DNA of 64,000 nucleotides, taken from positions 372,001-436,000 of the forward strand of contig NZ_CBDIIJ010000002.1 of assembly GCF_965279675.1 (NCBI RefSeq), in the 5' to 3' direction. The translations under genes were made by a program, and so were the position numbers. Below are positions 25,262 through 34,160 of this stretch, one piece after another. The DNA comes from Mucisphaera sp965279675. Lineage in GTDB: Bacteria > Planctomycetota > Phycisphaerae > Phycisphaerales > Phycisphaeraceae. The notes under the pieces are model-generated. The model saw nothing but the letters and a program-made list of their open reading frames with translations, searched no databases and was not told the DNA's origin. The stretch's first letter is position 1, and each line of letters begins with the position of its first letter.

Positions 25262-26518
25262 CTATCGCCGTGTGTTGGCGGCGGTGGGCTCGGGTTGTTT
25301 GTTGAAGAGTTGGTTGAAGTCGTTGGCCGGGTTTTGATCCCGCTGAGGATCACGTTGACGGGATGAGTTGTTTTGCTGCTGGGAGGGGTCTCTGGGATCG
25401 CGTTGGTTGAGCGGGTCGTCGGAGGTTTGTGAGGTGTTGGACGAGCCGTTCATGGCTTGGACGGAGAGGCGATCGACCGAGAGGCCCTGGGATTCGAGGC
25501 CGGCGCGGAGCCGGGCGATGTCCTGGCTGAGGGTTTGGCGTCCGGCGTCGGTTTCGGCGTGGAAGGTGGCGGAGACGGTGGTTCCGCGGAGTTCCATCTG
25601 GATGCGGACGGTGCCGAGTTCGGGTGGGGTGAGTCTCAGGGTGACGGCACCCCCCTGCTGCTGGACGGCGGAGCGGAGGGCGCGGTTGAGGCGTGCGCCG
25701 TTGATGGTGTCGGGCTCGGCTCCGAGTCTTGGCTGGTTGGGGGCTTCGGGTTGGCGGGCGGGTTGGGCGTCTGTGAGTTTGCGGAGGAGTTGGTCGGCTT
25801 CCTGGCCGGCGGGTTTGGTGGAGGGGTTGGCTTCGGCGGTGGTGGCGGGTTTGAAGGCGTTGTTGTCGCGGTCGTTGGCGGCGGTTTTGAACTGACCTTC
25901 GTTGGATTCGGTGTCGGTGCTGGTTTCGGACTGGTTTTGGTCGCTGGTTGCGGCGGCGTTCAGTGATTGTGTGGTGGGCTGGGTGGCCGTCTGGTCGTTG
26001 ACTGCCTGTGGTGAGGTGGTGGCCTGGGTCCTGGGTGTGGGCTGCTGGGTGCTCGCCTGTATAGGTTTTGGTGTGTTGTCCTGCAGGGCGGTTTGTGCTG
26101 TGGACTGGGCGTTGGCAGCCGTCGGGGCGTTCTGCTGGGTTTGGGTTTGTGTAGCTTGGGTATCTGCCTGATTGGCTGTCTGGCGGGTTTCTACGGCTTC
26201 GGTCTGGTCGGGAGAGGCGGGTTGTGCCTGAGCCTGTAGATCTTTGGGGGTTGTGGGTTGTTCCTGGGTTGCGGGCTGGCTGGTGGTCTCGGTGGATGTG
26301 TCTTCCGCCGATGGTTGTTCTTCGTTGGTGGATTCGGCTTTGGTTTCTGCTGTTTGGGGCCTGGTGTCGGCAGGTTCTTTGGGGTCGGGCTTCTTGCGCT
26401 GGGGCGTGTTTTGATCGAGGGTGAATTTTTCGCGTTCGGGAGGATTGCTGGCGGAGCGCGCGGGTGGCGTGGCTCGTTCGGTCGCGGCGGGCGGTAACAG
26501 GGTGGTGATGGCTGACAT
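25262..26518 (-). CDS. fliK: Flagellar hook-length control protein FliK
   Basis: A 418-residue protein. The N-terminal 270 residues are Thr/Gln/Ala/Pro-rich and low in complexity, as expected for the molecular ruler. The C-terminal domain (about 275-360) carries the family core VTLRLTPPELGTVRIQMEL and LRAGLESQGLSVDRLSV, which contacts FlhB to switch export. A Gln/Asn/Arg-rich tail ends the protein. Confidence 0.9.
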   Translation of the reverse strand: MSAITTLLPPAATERATPPARSASNPPEREKFTLDQNTPQRKKPDPKEPADTRPQTAETKAESTNEEQPSAEDTSTETTSQPATQEQPTTPKDLQAQAQPASPDQTEAVETRQTANQADTQATQTQTQQNAPTAANAQSTAQTALQDNTPKPIQASTQQPTPRTQATTSPQAVNDQTATQPTTQSLNAAATSDQNQSETSTDTESNEGQFKTAANDRDNNAFKPATTAEANPSTKPAGQEADQLLRKLTDAQPARQPEAPNQPRLGAEPDTINGARLNRALRSAVQQQGGAVTLRLTPPELGTVRIQMELRGTTVSATFHAETDAGRQTLSQDIARLRAGLESQGLSVDRLSVQAMNGSSNTSQTSDDPLNQRDPRDPSQQQNNSSRQRDPQRDQNPANDFNQLFNKQPEPTAANTRR

Positions 26519-26521
26519 GAT

Positions 26522-27247
26522 TTAGAGGTTGTTCCCGGCGAGTGGGTTGGCGTTGGTGAGGGAGGGGTCATTGACGCCACGGTCGCGGAGGCGGCGGATG
26601 ATGTCGGTGAGTTGGGGGATGTCGGCGGGTTCCTTGAACTCACGGAGTACGGCGCCGGCCTTGCGGGGTTGCATGGCGGCGAGGATATCGATGGCTTCTT
26701 CGAGGCGGTTTTCGCGGGTCATCTGATCGACGACGGATTTGGCCTGTCGGGCCTGGATGGCCTCGAACATGGCGACGGCCTGCTGGAAGTCGGCTTCTTC
26801 GGTGGTGTTGCGTTGCTCGTTTTTGTAGCGGTCGAAGGCCTCGCGTTCGGCGGCGAGTTTGGATTGTTCGCGAGCGAGGAGGCTCTTGAGGCGGTTGATC
26901 TGGCCGCGGAGGTCGGCGGTTTCGGATTGCAGGCGTTCGAGGCGGTGCATGGAGAGTTCGTCGGCTTGCTGCTGGGAGGCTAGTCGCTGGCTGAGTGAGA
27001 CGGGGCCCTGAGCGACGGCTTCGAGTCGGGCGGCATCGGCGGCGAGTTGGCGATTCTCCTCGGCGATGCGTTCGGCTTCGGCGAGGGCGGCCTGCTCTTC
27101 GGGGATGGTCGGTGTGAAGAGGTCGACGAGGCGGTTGAGGCGGTCTTCGTTGATGCGGTCGGTGGCGTAGAGCCAGCCAACGCCGGCACCGGCGGCGGTG
27201 AGGTGGATGAGCAGCAGCAGGACGAATCCGAACCAGAGTGATCTCAT
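26522..27247 (-). CDS. MotE-like flagellar protein with MgtE-N-type helical domain
   Basis: A 241-residue protein: one N-terminal transmembrane helix (LWFGFVLLLLIHLTAAGAGVGWLYA), a long coiled coil (about 50-150, including RLQSETADLRGQINRLKSLLAREQSKLAAE) and a C-terminal MgtE-N-like helical repeat (AVAMFEAIQARQAKSVVDQM, IDILAAMQPRKAGAVLREF). That layout and its place right after fliJ match MotE/YlxF-type proteins, which assist stator MotC/MotB assembly in epsilonproteobacteria and others. Overlaps the fliJ stop by four bases. Confidence 0.75.
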   Translation of the reverse strand: MRSLWFGFVLLLLIHLTAAGAGVGWLYATDRINEDRLNRLVDLFTPTIPEEQAALAEAERIAEENRQLAADAARLEAVAQGPVSLSQRLASQQQADELSMHRLERLQSETADLRGQINRLKSLLAREQSKLAAEREAFDRYKNEQRNTTEEADFQQAVAMFEAIQARQAKSVVDQMTRENRLEEAIDILAAMQPRKAGAVLREFKEPADIPQLTDIIRRLRDRGVNDPSLTNANPLAGNNL

Positions 27248-27717
27248 AGCTGGTGGCCCTCGCGTGCGGGGTGGGAGAGGTTGGCGAGGGTGGTCTGGAG
27301 GGCGGCTTCTTCGAGGAGGTTGTTTTCGCGGCGTCGCTCTGTGTGTTTCCAGTCGGCGAGGTCGCGGTCGTGGAGGAGCTCCATGGCTTTGCGTTTGCGG
27401 GCGGCTTCGGCGAGTTGTCGTCGCGCGGTTTCGATGTGGGGTTCGAGGGCGGCGAGTTTGTTGACGATGCCCTGGCCGGAGAGGAGCGTGTGGCTGTTGT
27501 GGCGGCCGAACTGGGTGACGGCGTTGAGGTCGATCTTTCCGGTCAGGCTGTCGCGGAGTTGTCGCTTGCCGGTGGTGATTCTGTTTTGTGTCTGGAGGAG
27601 TTGGTCGCGGAGTTGTTGCTGGTTGGCGAGGATGTTGGCGAGATTCCGCTGGGCGCGCTGCTCTACTCGGCGGCGCTCATCTAGCAGTGACTGGTAGCGG
27701 AATTGGAATCGTGCCAT
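27244..27717 (-). CDS. fliJ: Flagellar export chaperone FliJ
   Basis: A 157-residue, almost wholly helical coiled-coil protein beginning MARFQFRYQSLLDERRRVEQRAQRN, the usual FliJ start. It is the central stalk-like partner of the FliI ATPase ring. It lies 18 bp downstream of fliI. Confidence 0.88.
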   Translation of the reverse strand: MARFQFRYQSLLDERRRVEQRAQRNLANILANQQQLRDQLLQTQNRITTGKRQLRDSLTGKIDLNAVTQFGRHNSHTLLSGQGIVNKLAALEPHIETARRQLAEAARKRKAMELLHDRDLADWKHTERRRENNLLEEAALQTTLANLSHPAREGHQL

Positions 27718-27735
27718 GGTTGATCTGGTTTGGGG

Positions 27736-29121
27736 TTAGCGTCGGATGGGTGGGTTGGGGGTGACGCCTGGGCGTTGCTTGCGGAGGCGGGCCTGTTCGA
27801 TGAGTTTGGCGAGGGCGATGATCTGGGCCTGTGTCTGACGGAAGTCGCTGAGGCCGCGGGATTCCTGCTGGCCCTGCTGGAGGAGGGCATCGATGTTGGG
27901 TTTGAGTTCGATGGCGAGGTCGAAGTCGGGGTTGTTACCGGCGGTGTAGGCACCGATGGTGAGGAGGTCTTCGACCTGCTCATAAGCGGCGAGGAGCTTG
28001 ACGACTTCGCGACGGGCGGATTCGTGTTCTTTGGTGACGATGTCGGTGGCGACACGGCTGATGGACTTGAGGACGTCGATGGCGGGGTAGTGGGCACGTT
28101 CGGCGAGTTTCCGGGAGAGGATGAGGTGTCCGTCGAGGACGCCACGGCAGGCTTCGGAGACGGGGTCGTCGAGTTCGTCGCCTTCGATGAGGACGGAGTA
28201 GATGCCGGTGATGGAGCCTGCGGGCGAGCGGCCGGAGCGTTCGAGGAGCTTGGGGAGGTTGGCGAAGACGGAGGGCGGGAAACCCTTGGTGGCGGGCGGT
28301 TCGCCGGCGGCGAGTCCGATCTGGCGGAGTGCCTGGCAGTAGCGGGTGACGGAGTCCATGATGAGGAGGACGTCGTTGTGGTCGGCGCGGAACCATTCGG
28401 CGATGGCGGTGGCGGTTTCGGCGGCGCGGACGCGTAGGGGTGGCGGCTCGTCGCCGGTTGCAACGACGACGACGGATCGTGCGAGGCCGTCGGGGCCGAG
28501 GACGGCTTCGACGTAGTCCTTGACTTCGCGGCCGCGTTCGCCGACGAGTGCGATGACGGAGACCTCGGCGGCGGTGTTGCGGGCCATGGTGCCGAGGAGG
28601 GTGGATTTGCCGAGTCCGGGTGGGGCGAAGACGCCGATGCGTTGTCCTCGGCCGAGGGGGAGCATGGCATCGACGGCGCGGACGCCGGTGGCGATAGGGT
28701 GTTCGATGCGTGGGCGGGACATGGCCTGATCGGGCTGGCGGCGGAGGGGCCAGGTGGCGGAGGCTTCGATGGGTCCCTGGCCGTCGATGGGTTCGCCAAG
28801 GGCGTTGATGACACGACCGAGGAGGGCGTGTCCGACGCGGACGGTGGGTCGGTGCTGGACGGCGATGGCGTGGTCGCCGGCGCGGATCCCGCTGGCTTCG
28901 GCGAGGGGCATGGCGAGGGCGGTGGATCGTTCGAAACCGATGATCTCGGCGGGGATGGGTCGGCTGGAGAGGGTTCGGGGCTGTATGGAGACGAGGGTGC
29001 CGATGGGGGCGGCGATGTCTTCGATGCGCAGGGTCAGGCCGCGCAATTCTGACACCGTGCCGCGCAATTCCAGCGGGCTGGCTTCTTCTACGAGCTTGAA
29101 TTGCTCAGCGAGTAGCGTCAT
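27736..29121 (-). CDS. fliI: Flagellum-specific ATPase FliI
   Basis: The 461-residue ATPase of the flagellar export system, related to F1 beta. Visible are the Walker A motif APPGLGKST (166-174), GERGREVKDYVE, Walker B VLLIMDSVTRYCQALRQIGLAAGEPP, and GSITGIYSVLIEGDELDDPV. It follows fliH and precedes fliJ, the normal order. Confidence 0.97.
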   Translation of the reverse strand: MTLLAEQFKLVEEASPLELRGTVSELRGLTLRIEDIAAPIGTLVSIQPRTLSSRPIPAEIIGFERSTALAMPLAEASGIRAGDHAIAVQHRPTVRVGHALLGRVINALGEPIDGQGPIEASATWPLRRQPDQAMSRPRIEHPIATGVRAVDAMLPLGRGQRIGVFAPPGLGKSTLLGTMARNTAAEVSVIALVGERGREVKDYVEAVLGPDGLARSVVVVATGDEPPPLRVRAAETATAIAEWFRADHNDVLLIMDSVTRYCQALRQIGLAAGEPPATKGFPPSVFANLPKLLERSGRSPAGSITGIYSVLIEGDELDDPVSEACRGVLDGHLILSRKLAERAHYPAIDVLKSISRVATDIVTKEHESARREVVKLLAAYEQVEDLLTIGAYTAGNNPDFDLAIELKPNIDALLQQGQQESRGLSDFRQTQAQIIALAKLIEQARLRKQRPGVTPNPPIRR

Positions 29122-29172
29122 CGCCTGATCTCCCTGCGAATGGCGTGCCTGTCGGGCGGATGGCCGTGTTGG

Positions 29173-29970
29173 TTATGCGTTGGGGTTGGGATCGTCGTCG
29201 CTGGGTTGAGCGGTGGTGTCCATTTCGGCAGGCTCGGACTGGGGCTCAAGCGACTCGGGGGGAGCTTCGTCGTGGAGCGGTGGCAGGATGGCTTCGACCA
29301 TGCGCTGGACCTGGGTGTCGATGGTGGCGTCGACCTGTCCCTGCCCGAAGCGGGCGATGCACCCGCCTGGCGTGATCTGGTCGTCGTCGACGAGCTCGAC
29401 CTGTTTGAGGTGAGAGAATCGCTGCAGGAGCTCGGGGAGGGCTTTTTCGAGGATGGGGCGGTCGTCGGGGTTGATGCGGACGGAGACTTTGAGGGGTCGG
29501 AGGATATGGCCGAGGGCCTCGGCGAGTTGGTCGACGATGATCTCGCGATCGACTTCGATGACGCGGTGGACGAGTCTTTCGGCGAATCGGAGAGCGAAGC
29601 CCATGAGGCCTTCGCGGGCTTCGGTGGTGAGGCGGTCGAATTCGGTTTCCCAGCGGGTGCTGAGGTCGAGCCAGGCTTCCTGGATGTGGGCGAGCTGTTC
29701 GCTGGCTGCGTCGAAGGCTTCCTGGCGTCCCTGTTTGAGTCCCTGGGCGTGTCCTTTTTCGAGTCCGTCCTGGTAGCCGGCTTCGACGCCCTGTTCTTCG
29801 GCGCCGCGCTGGAGGTCGGCGGCCTGGAGTTCGGCCTGTCGGATGATCTGTGCGGCTTTGGCTTCGGCGGCCTGTCGGAGCCGTGCGGCCTGGGCTCCGA
29901 TGTCGCCGAAGTCGAGGACGATGGCCTCTTTGATGGCGGGAGCGGATTGTGTTTTTCTGACCACTGGCAT
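29173..29970 (-). CDS. fliH: Flagellar export regulator FliH
   Basis: A 265-residue stator-like partner of FliI. The N-terminal half is a charged coiled coil (about 15-110); the C-terminal half holds the FliH/HrpE domain (ALRFAERLVHRVIEVDREIIVDQLAEALGH, then LKQVELVDDDQITPGGCIARFGQGQVDATIDTQ). A Pro/Ser/Glu-rich tail ends it. Length is typical. Confidence 0.9.
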   Translation of the reverse strand: MPVVRKTQSAPAIKEAIVLDFGDIGAQAARLRQAAEAKAAQIIRQAELQAADLQRGAEEQGVEAGYQDGLEKGHAQGLKQGRQEAFDAASEQLAHIQEAWLDLSTRWETEFDRLTTEAREGLMGFALRFAERLVHRVIEVDREIIVDQLAEALGHILRPLKVSVRINPDDRPILEKALPELLQRFSHLKQVELVDDDQITPGGCIARFGQGQVDATIDTQVQRMVEAILPPLHDEAPPESLEPQSEPAEMDTTAQPSDDDPNPNA

Positions 29971-30009
29971 CGGGTTGATCCTGGACGGCCTGGGGCCGGT
30001 GGTTGGGGT

Positions 30010-31047
30010 TTAGACGATGAGGTCTTTGTCTCCGCCTCGGCCGGAGATGATGATTTCGCCGGCGTCCTCGAGTCTGCGGACGATGTCGACGATGCGCTGC
30101 TGGGCGGTTTCGACATCGGTGATACGGACGGGGCCCATGTATTCCATGTCTTCCTTGATGAGAGCGGCGGCGCGGGCGGACATGTTGCCGAAGATCTTCT
30201 CCTTGAGTCCGTCGCTGCCGGTGCGGAGGGCGAGGGCGAGTTCGTCGTTGTCGACTTCCTTGAGGACGGCTTGGATACCTTTGTCGTCGACGTGGAGGAT
30301 GTCTTCGAAGACGAACATGAGTCGTCGGATTTCTTCGACGAGGTCGGGGTCTTCGGCTTCGAGGCCTTCCATGATGCCCTTCTCGGTGGTGCGGTCTACG
30401 AGGTTGAGCATCTCAGCGACGGTGTCGACGCCGCCGATCTTGGCGAAGGACTGGTTAAGTAGGTTAGCAAGCCGCGCTTCGAGTCCGGCTTCGACCTCGG
30501 AGATGACTTCTGGGTTGGTCTGCTCCATGTTGGCGACGCGTTTGACGACTTCGATCTGCTTGGCGGTGGGCAGGCCGGCGAGGATTTCGGAGGCTTTGTT
30601 GTAGTGGAGGTGGGAGACGATCAGGGCGATGGTCTGGGGGTGTTCGTCCTGGATGAAGGTGAGGAGGTTCTGGGATTCGGCTTTCTGGAGGAAGGCGAAG
30701 GGGGTCTTTCGGACCTGCTGGCTGATCTGCTGGATGATGCGGTTGGCTTCGGCGGGGTCGAGCGATTTGAGGAGGAGGTTGCGGGCGTAATCGAGTCCGC
30801 CCTCGCGGGCCCAGGTGTTGGCGACGGCGATGTCGTAGAACTCTTTGAGGACGGCGTCGCGGATTTTCCCGGGGATATCGAGCATGCTGGCCAGTTCGCG
30901 CGTGACTTCCTCGACGCCTTTGGGCGAGAGCTGGCTAAGCAGGATGCTGGAGGCTTCCTCATCGAGCGCGAGGAGGAGGATGGCGGCTTTTTTGAAGCCG
31001 TCGAGTTCCTCGATGCTGGTGATGGGAGCCTGCTGTTGTAGGGGCAT
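30010..31047 (-). CDS. fliG: Flagellar motor switch protein FliG
   Basis: A 345-residue C-ring protein that links FliF to the stator. It shows the N domain (DGFKKAAILLLALDEEASSILLSQLSPKGVEEVTREL), the middle domain with the EHPQT motif (FIQDEHPQTIALIVSHL) and the torque-generating C domain (LMFVFEDILHVDDKGIQAVLKEVDNDELALALR). Follows fliF by 25 bp. Confidence 0.97.
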   Translation of the reverse strand: MPLQQQAPITSIEELDGFKKAAILLLALDEEASSILLSQLSPKGVEEVTRELASMLDIPGKIRDAVLKEFYDIAVANTWAREGGLDYARNLLLKSLDPAEANRIIQQISQQVRKTPFAFLQKAESQNLLTFIQDEHPQTIALIVSHLHYNKASEILAGLPTAKQIEVVKRVANMEQTNPEVISEVEAGLEARLANLLNQSFAKIGGVDTVAEMLNLVDRTTEKGIMEGLEAEDPDLVEEIRRLMFVFEDILHVDDKGIQAVLKEVDNDELALALRTGSDGLKEKIFGNMSARAAALIKEDMEYMGPVRITDVETAQQRIVDIVRRLEDAGEIIISGRGGDKDLIV

Positions 31048-31072
31048 GTGTGATTGGTGTTCTTAAGGTTGG

Positions 31073-32716
31073 TTACTCGTCGGTCTGGACCCACTTACCG
31101 ATGAGGTGTCCGGCTTCGGTGGGGTTGGCCTTGATCATTTCAGAGATCTGCTGGGCGATGCGTCGGCTGTTGAGTTCTTCTTCGTCGAGTTCGACGCCTG
31201 AGAGCGTGTCTTCGACTTCGTCGACCTCGCCGACGAGTTCGTCGTCGTCGGGCAGTGACGGCGGGACGCCGGCGAGTTCTTCGACGGAGGGCAGCTTTTC
31301 GGGCTGGGTGGCCTTGCGAACCATCATGAGCATCATCAGGAGGGCGGCGCCGGAGAGGCCGACGATGCCGATGGGGCCTGCCCATTGCGCGGCGGTGGAG
31401 GCGAGGGTGAGGCCGGTGTCGGCGGTGTTGAACTGGTCAGTCGGGATGAGGGTGGCGTCGGGGACCCAGGTGACGTTGAGGAGCGGGGGCTGGGTTGCTT
31501 CGATGAGCGGCCGGACCTGCTCTTCGATGCGTGTGAGGTGTTCGTCGATGAGGCCCTGGATGGCTTCGGGCGCCGGGACGGTGGCTTGCTCGCCTTCAGC
31601 GGGCGGGTTTTGGCTGCGGTGGAGGTTGACGAAGTAGCCGTAGGGAACACCTATGGCGACGTTGACCTGTTCGACTTCGTAGCCGGTGAGTTGTTCGTCG
31701 AGGGTTTGGAGGAGGGGTTTGTCGCCGAACTCAGATCGTTGGAAGTTCCGGCTGGTTTCAGTGCCGGTACTCGCGCCGCCATCGATATCGAGTCCGACGT
31801 TGGAGCGTGGTCCGGGCTCGCCTGCGTTGGCGACATTGCGGGTGTTTTCCTCTTGGGTTTCCTGGACGCGGAGGGGCTCGGTGGTGTCGTACTGCTGCTG
31901 GAGGCGTCGACCGCGGTGGACGTTGGAGGTTTCGACGCTGACCTCGACGATGACGCCTGAGATGTAGCGGAGGGTTCGTTCGATTTTCTGGCGGAAGTCC
32001 CTGGTGTGTACCTGGCGGATTTCGAGGGCGTCGGTAGCGAGAGCTTCGTCATCGGCGGGGACGCGCCAGCGTTTGAGGTTGTTGCCATCGACGACGACGA
32101 CGGATTCTGGGTCGAGTTCGGCGAGGGTTCCGGAGACGAAGCCGGCGATGGCTCCGACGATCTCTTTGTTGACGGCTCGTCCTGCCTGCATCCAGACGGT
32201 GACGGCGGCGGAGGGTTCGTCGAAGGTCTGGTCGAATCCACGGCGGTCGGGGACGGAGATCACGACGGAGGCGCGCTGGACGCCGGCCATCTTGCCGATG
32301 ATGTTGGAGGCGACGCGTTGCCTAGCGATGTTGAAGGCTCGTTCGCCTTGTTTATCGGTGACCCAAGGCGACTGTTCGGCGATGAGCTGGTCGAAGGCGG
32401 CGGAGGCATCGTCTGAGGTGAGGTCGTTCTCGATGATGACGGCCATAGCGCGGTCGACGTCGGCTTTGGGGACGAGGACCTGATCGCCTTCGACTTCGGC
32501 GTTGATGCCGGCTGCCCGGAGGGAGCGGAAGACGGATTCGGTTTGTCCGGGTGCGAAGTCGAGGGCGTACTGTTCGGGGGCGCTGGCGACGATGACGAGC
32601 ATGCCGCTGACGAGCAGACCGAGGGTCAGCACGGTGGCGATGAGCCATTTCTGGCTGGCAGTCATGCCTTCGGATTGCGCGCGGATCTGTAGCCAGTATT
32701 GCTTGATGAAATCCAC
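31073..32716 (-). CDS. fliF: Flagellar MS-ring protein FliF
   Basis: A 547-residue MS-ring subunit. After a short cytoplasmic start it has a transmembrane helix (WLIATVLTLGLLVSGMLVIVASA), ring-building motifs with FNIARQRVASNIIGKMAGVQRASVVISVPDRRGF, and a second transmembrane helix near 450-475 followed by a FliG-binding tail. The GTG at 32716 is chosen because GGAGG precedes it by seven bases; an upstream ATG at 32776 would add a Gly/Pro-rich stretch unlike the family. The 112-base gap to fliE contains a 9-bp hairpin with AGGAG loop. Confidence 0.95.
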   Translation of the reverse strand: MDFIKQYWLQIRAQSEGMTASQKWLIATVLTLGLLVSGMLVIVASAPEQYALDFAPGQTESVFRSLRAAGINAEVEGDQVLVPKADVDRAMAVIIENDLTSDDASAAFDQLIAEQSPWVTDKQGERAFNIARQRVASNIIGKMAGVQRASVVISVPDRRGFDQTFDEPSAAVTVWMQAGRAVNKEIVGAIAGFVSGTLAELDPESVVVVDGNNLKRWRVPADDEALATDALEIRQVHTRDFRQKIERTLRYISGVIVEVSVETSNVHRGRRLQQQYDTTEPLRVQETQEENTRNVANAGEPGPRSNVGLDIDGGASTGTETSRNFQRSEFGDKPLLQTLDEQLTGYEVEQVNVAIGVPYGYFVNLHRSQNPPAEGEQATVPAPEAIQGLIDEHLTRIEEQVRPLIEATQPPLLNVTWVPDATLIPTDQFNTADTGLTLASTAAQWAGPIGIVGLSGAALLMMLMMVRKATQPEKLPSVEELAGVPPSLPDDDELVGEVDEVEDTLSGVELDEEELNSRRIAQQISEMIKANPTEAGHLIGKWVQTDE

Positions 32717-32757
32717 GTTCGGGCCTCCATGCCTCGGGCCCTTTCCCGGCCCTTCTG

Positions 32758-32780
32758 ATCGATGCCCTCCTGGCATCGAT
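32758..32780 (-). promoter_or_regulatory. Leader hairpin of fliF with AGGAG loop (candidate CsrA site)
   Basis: On the transcript the perfect 9-bp arms ATCGATGCC and GGCATCGAT enclose the loop AGGAG, about 50 nucleotides before the fliF start. It has the same loop as the flhA leader hairpin, and both are preceded on the transcript by AACC. The CsrA link is inference from the GGA-in-loop form. Confidence 0.5.
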
Positions 32781-32828
32781 GGTTGCTACTCGTCGCCGGG
32801 GCTCCGCCTCGACGGTGTTGTGTCTGGG

Positions 32829-33137
32829 TCAGACTCGGATCTGTTTCACTTCCTCGTAGGCGTCCATCATCTTGTTACGGACCTGGAGCAGGAGTTGGAA
32901 GGCGATGTCTGCCTGGTTCTTGGCCATGGCGACGCCGTCGATGTCGTCACGTCTTCCGGCGGCGAGGTCTTCGATGGCCATCTCGGCGTCTTTCTGGAGC
33001 CGGTTGACCTGTTCGATTTCCTTCATGAGCGCGTCGCGGAAGCTGCTGCCTCGTTCGGTGGACGCAGACGTTGATCGCTGGGCCGCGGGGTTGGCGGCGT
33101 TGGGTGCATTCTGGATGAGTCCGAGTGGGTCGGTCAT
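32829..33137 (-). CDS. fliE: Flagellar hook-basal body complex protein FliE
   Basis: A 102-residue rod adaptor protein with the conserved SFRDALMKEIEQVNRLQKDAEMAIEDLAAG and ADIAFQLLLQVRNKMMDAYEEVKQIRV. It lies between flgC and fliF, as is usual. Length is normal. Confidence 0.94.
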   Translation of the reverse strand: MTDPLGLIQNAPNAANPAAQRSTSASTERGSSFRDALMKEIEQVNRLQKDAEMAIEDLAAGRRDDIDGVAMAKNQADIAFQLLLQVRNKMMDAYEEVKQIRV

Positions 33138-33166
33138 GGCTGTCGTGGTTTACGCCTGGGATTGTT

Positions 33167-33571
33167 TCAGGCGAGGAGTTTAAGGGTGTTACGCATCATG
33201 GTTTTGGTGGCTTCGGCGGCGGTGATGTTGGCTTCGTAAGCGCGGCTGGCTTCGAGGGCGTTCACCTGCTCGATGGACGAGTTGATGTTTGGGTAGTAGA
33301 CGTAGCCTTCGGAGTCGGCGTTGGGGTGGTTTGGCTGGTGTCTAGCTCGGAAGGGCGCATCGTCGAGGAGGATCTCGCGGACGTGGACGCCTTTGTTGGA
33401 GCCGGTGGACGGGTCGCCGGGCGCGAAGACGGCGATGCGTCGTCGGTAGGGGTCGTACTCGCCTTGGGCGTTGTAAATGGAGGAGGAGTTGGCGATGTTG
33501 GCGGAGATGACCTCGAGGCGCGTTCGCTGAGCGACGAGTGCGGAGGCCGAGATGTTCAGTGAACCAAACAT
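33167..33571 (-). CDS. flgC: Flagellar basal-body rod protein FlgC
   Basis: A 134-residue proximal rod protein. It begins MFGSLNISASALVAQRTRLEVISANIANSSS and ends with NALEASRAYEANITAAEATKTMMRNTLKLL, both diagnostic of FlgC. Downstream of flgB by 15 bp. Confidence 0.95.
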   Translation of the reverse strand: MFGSLNISASALVAQRTRLEVISANIANSSSIYNAQGEYDPYRRRIAVFAPGDPSTGSNKGVHVREILLDDAPFRARHQPNHPNADSEGYVYYPNINSSIEQVNALEASRAYEANITAAEATKTMMRNTLKLLA

Positions 33572-33586
33572 GGATCAAGCTCCGGG

Positions 33587-34036
33587 TTACGGTCGTTCGC
33601 GGATGGCGGAACGGAGGAGGTCGAACTGGCCCTTAAGAAAGTCGATGGTGGCGTTGTGGGCGAGGGTGTTCTCGGCGAGGGCCTGCATGGTTCGCTCGAG
33701 GTCGCGGTTGTTCTGGTCGTGGTAGAGGATGCCTTCGTTGGCCTGAGCTGTGTCGAAGGACATCCTGCCGTCGCGCTCGGAGATCTGGCGTGTGGGCGTG
33801 AGGCGGAGGTCTCCATCGAGGGGTCTTCTTGAGCGGCGGCGCTGGTCGATGGCCTGGCCGAGTTGCTGCTGGAATAGTTCGGGGTTGAGATCGCCTGGCT
33901 TGAAGTAGGGGGTCGAAAGGTTGGCGATGTTGTTGGTGAGGACTTTGTGTCGTTGCGCGGTGAAGGTGGCCATCCGCTGCAGGGCGGGTAGCGCTCCGTG
34001 GTCGAGGACACCTTGGATCATGGTTTTCATGGCCAT
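33587..34036 (-). CDS. flgB: Flagellar basal-body rod protein FlgB
   Basis: A 149-residue proximal rod protein with FTAQRHKVLTNNIANLSTPYFKPGDLNPE and a C-terminal coiled coil (TMQALAENTLAHNATIDFLKGQFDLL). Three near-adjacent ATGs (34036, 34030, 34021) could start it. It heads the long structural operon. A sigma-54 promoter match at 34049-34064 puts the transcript start at about 34038, so the message may be almost leaderless or use the later ATG. Confidence 0.94.
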   Translation of the reverse strand: MAMKTMIQGVLDHGALPALQRMATFTAQRHKVLTNNIANLSTPYFKPGDLNPELFQQQLGQAIDQRRRSRRPLDGDLRLTPTRQISERDGRMSFDTAQANEGILYHDQNNRDLERTMQALAENTLAHNATIDFLKGQFDLLRSAIRERP

Positions 34037-34048
34037 GGGGTGTTTTTC

Positions 34049-34064
34049 TGCAACTGGCGTGCCC
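34049..34064 (-). promoter_or_regulatory. Sigma-54 (RpoN) promoter of the flgB operon
   Basis: Read on the minus strand, GGGCACGCCAGTTGCA matches the consensus TGGCACG-N4-TTGCA at every consensus position but the first, with GG (-24) and GC (-12) at the required spacing. The sigma-54 activator gene lies immediately upstream, and flgB begins about two bases beyond the predicted start point. Confidence 0.75.
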
Positions 34065-34160
34065 TTTTGATTGGCCTGTGAAACTCGGGGGTTGAAGACC
34101 GATTTCAGCGTATGACGCGCAAAGGTTGCGCCCTGGTGGGCGTTTGTTGCGCGTTGACTA

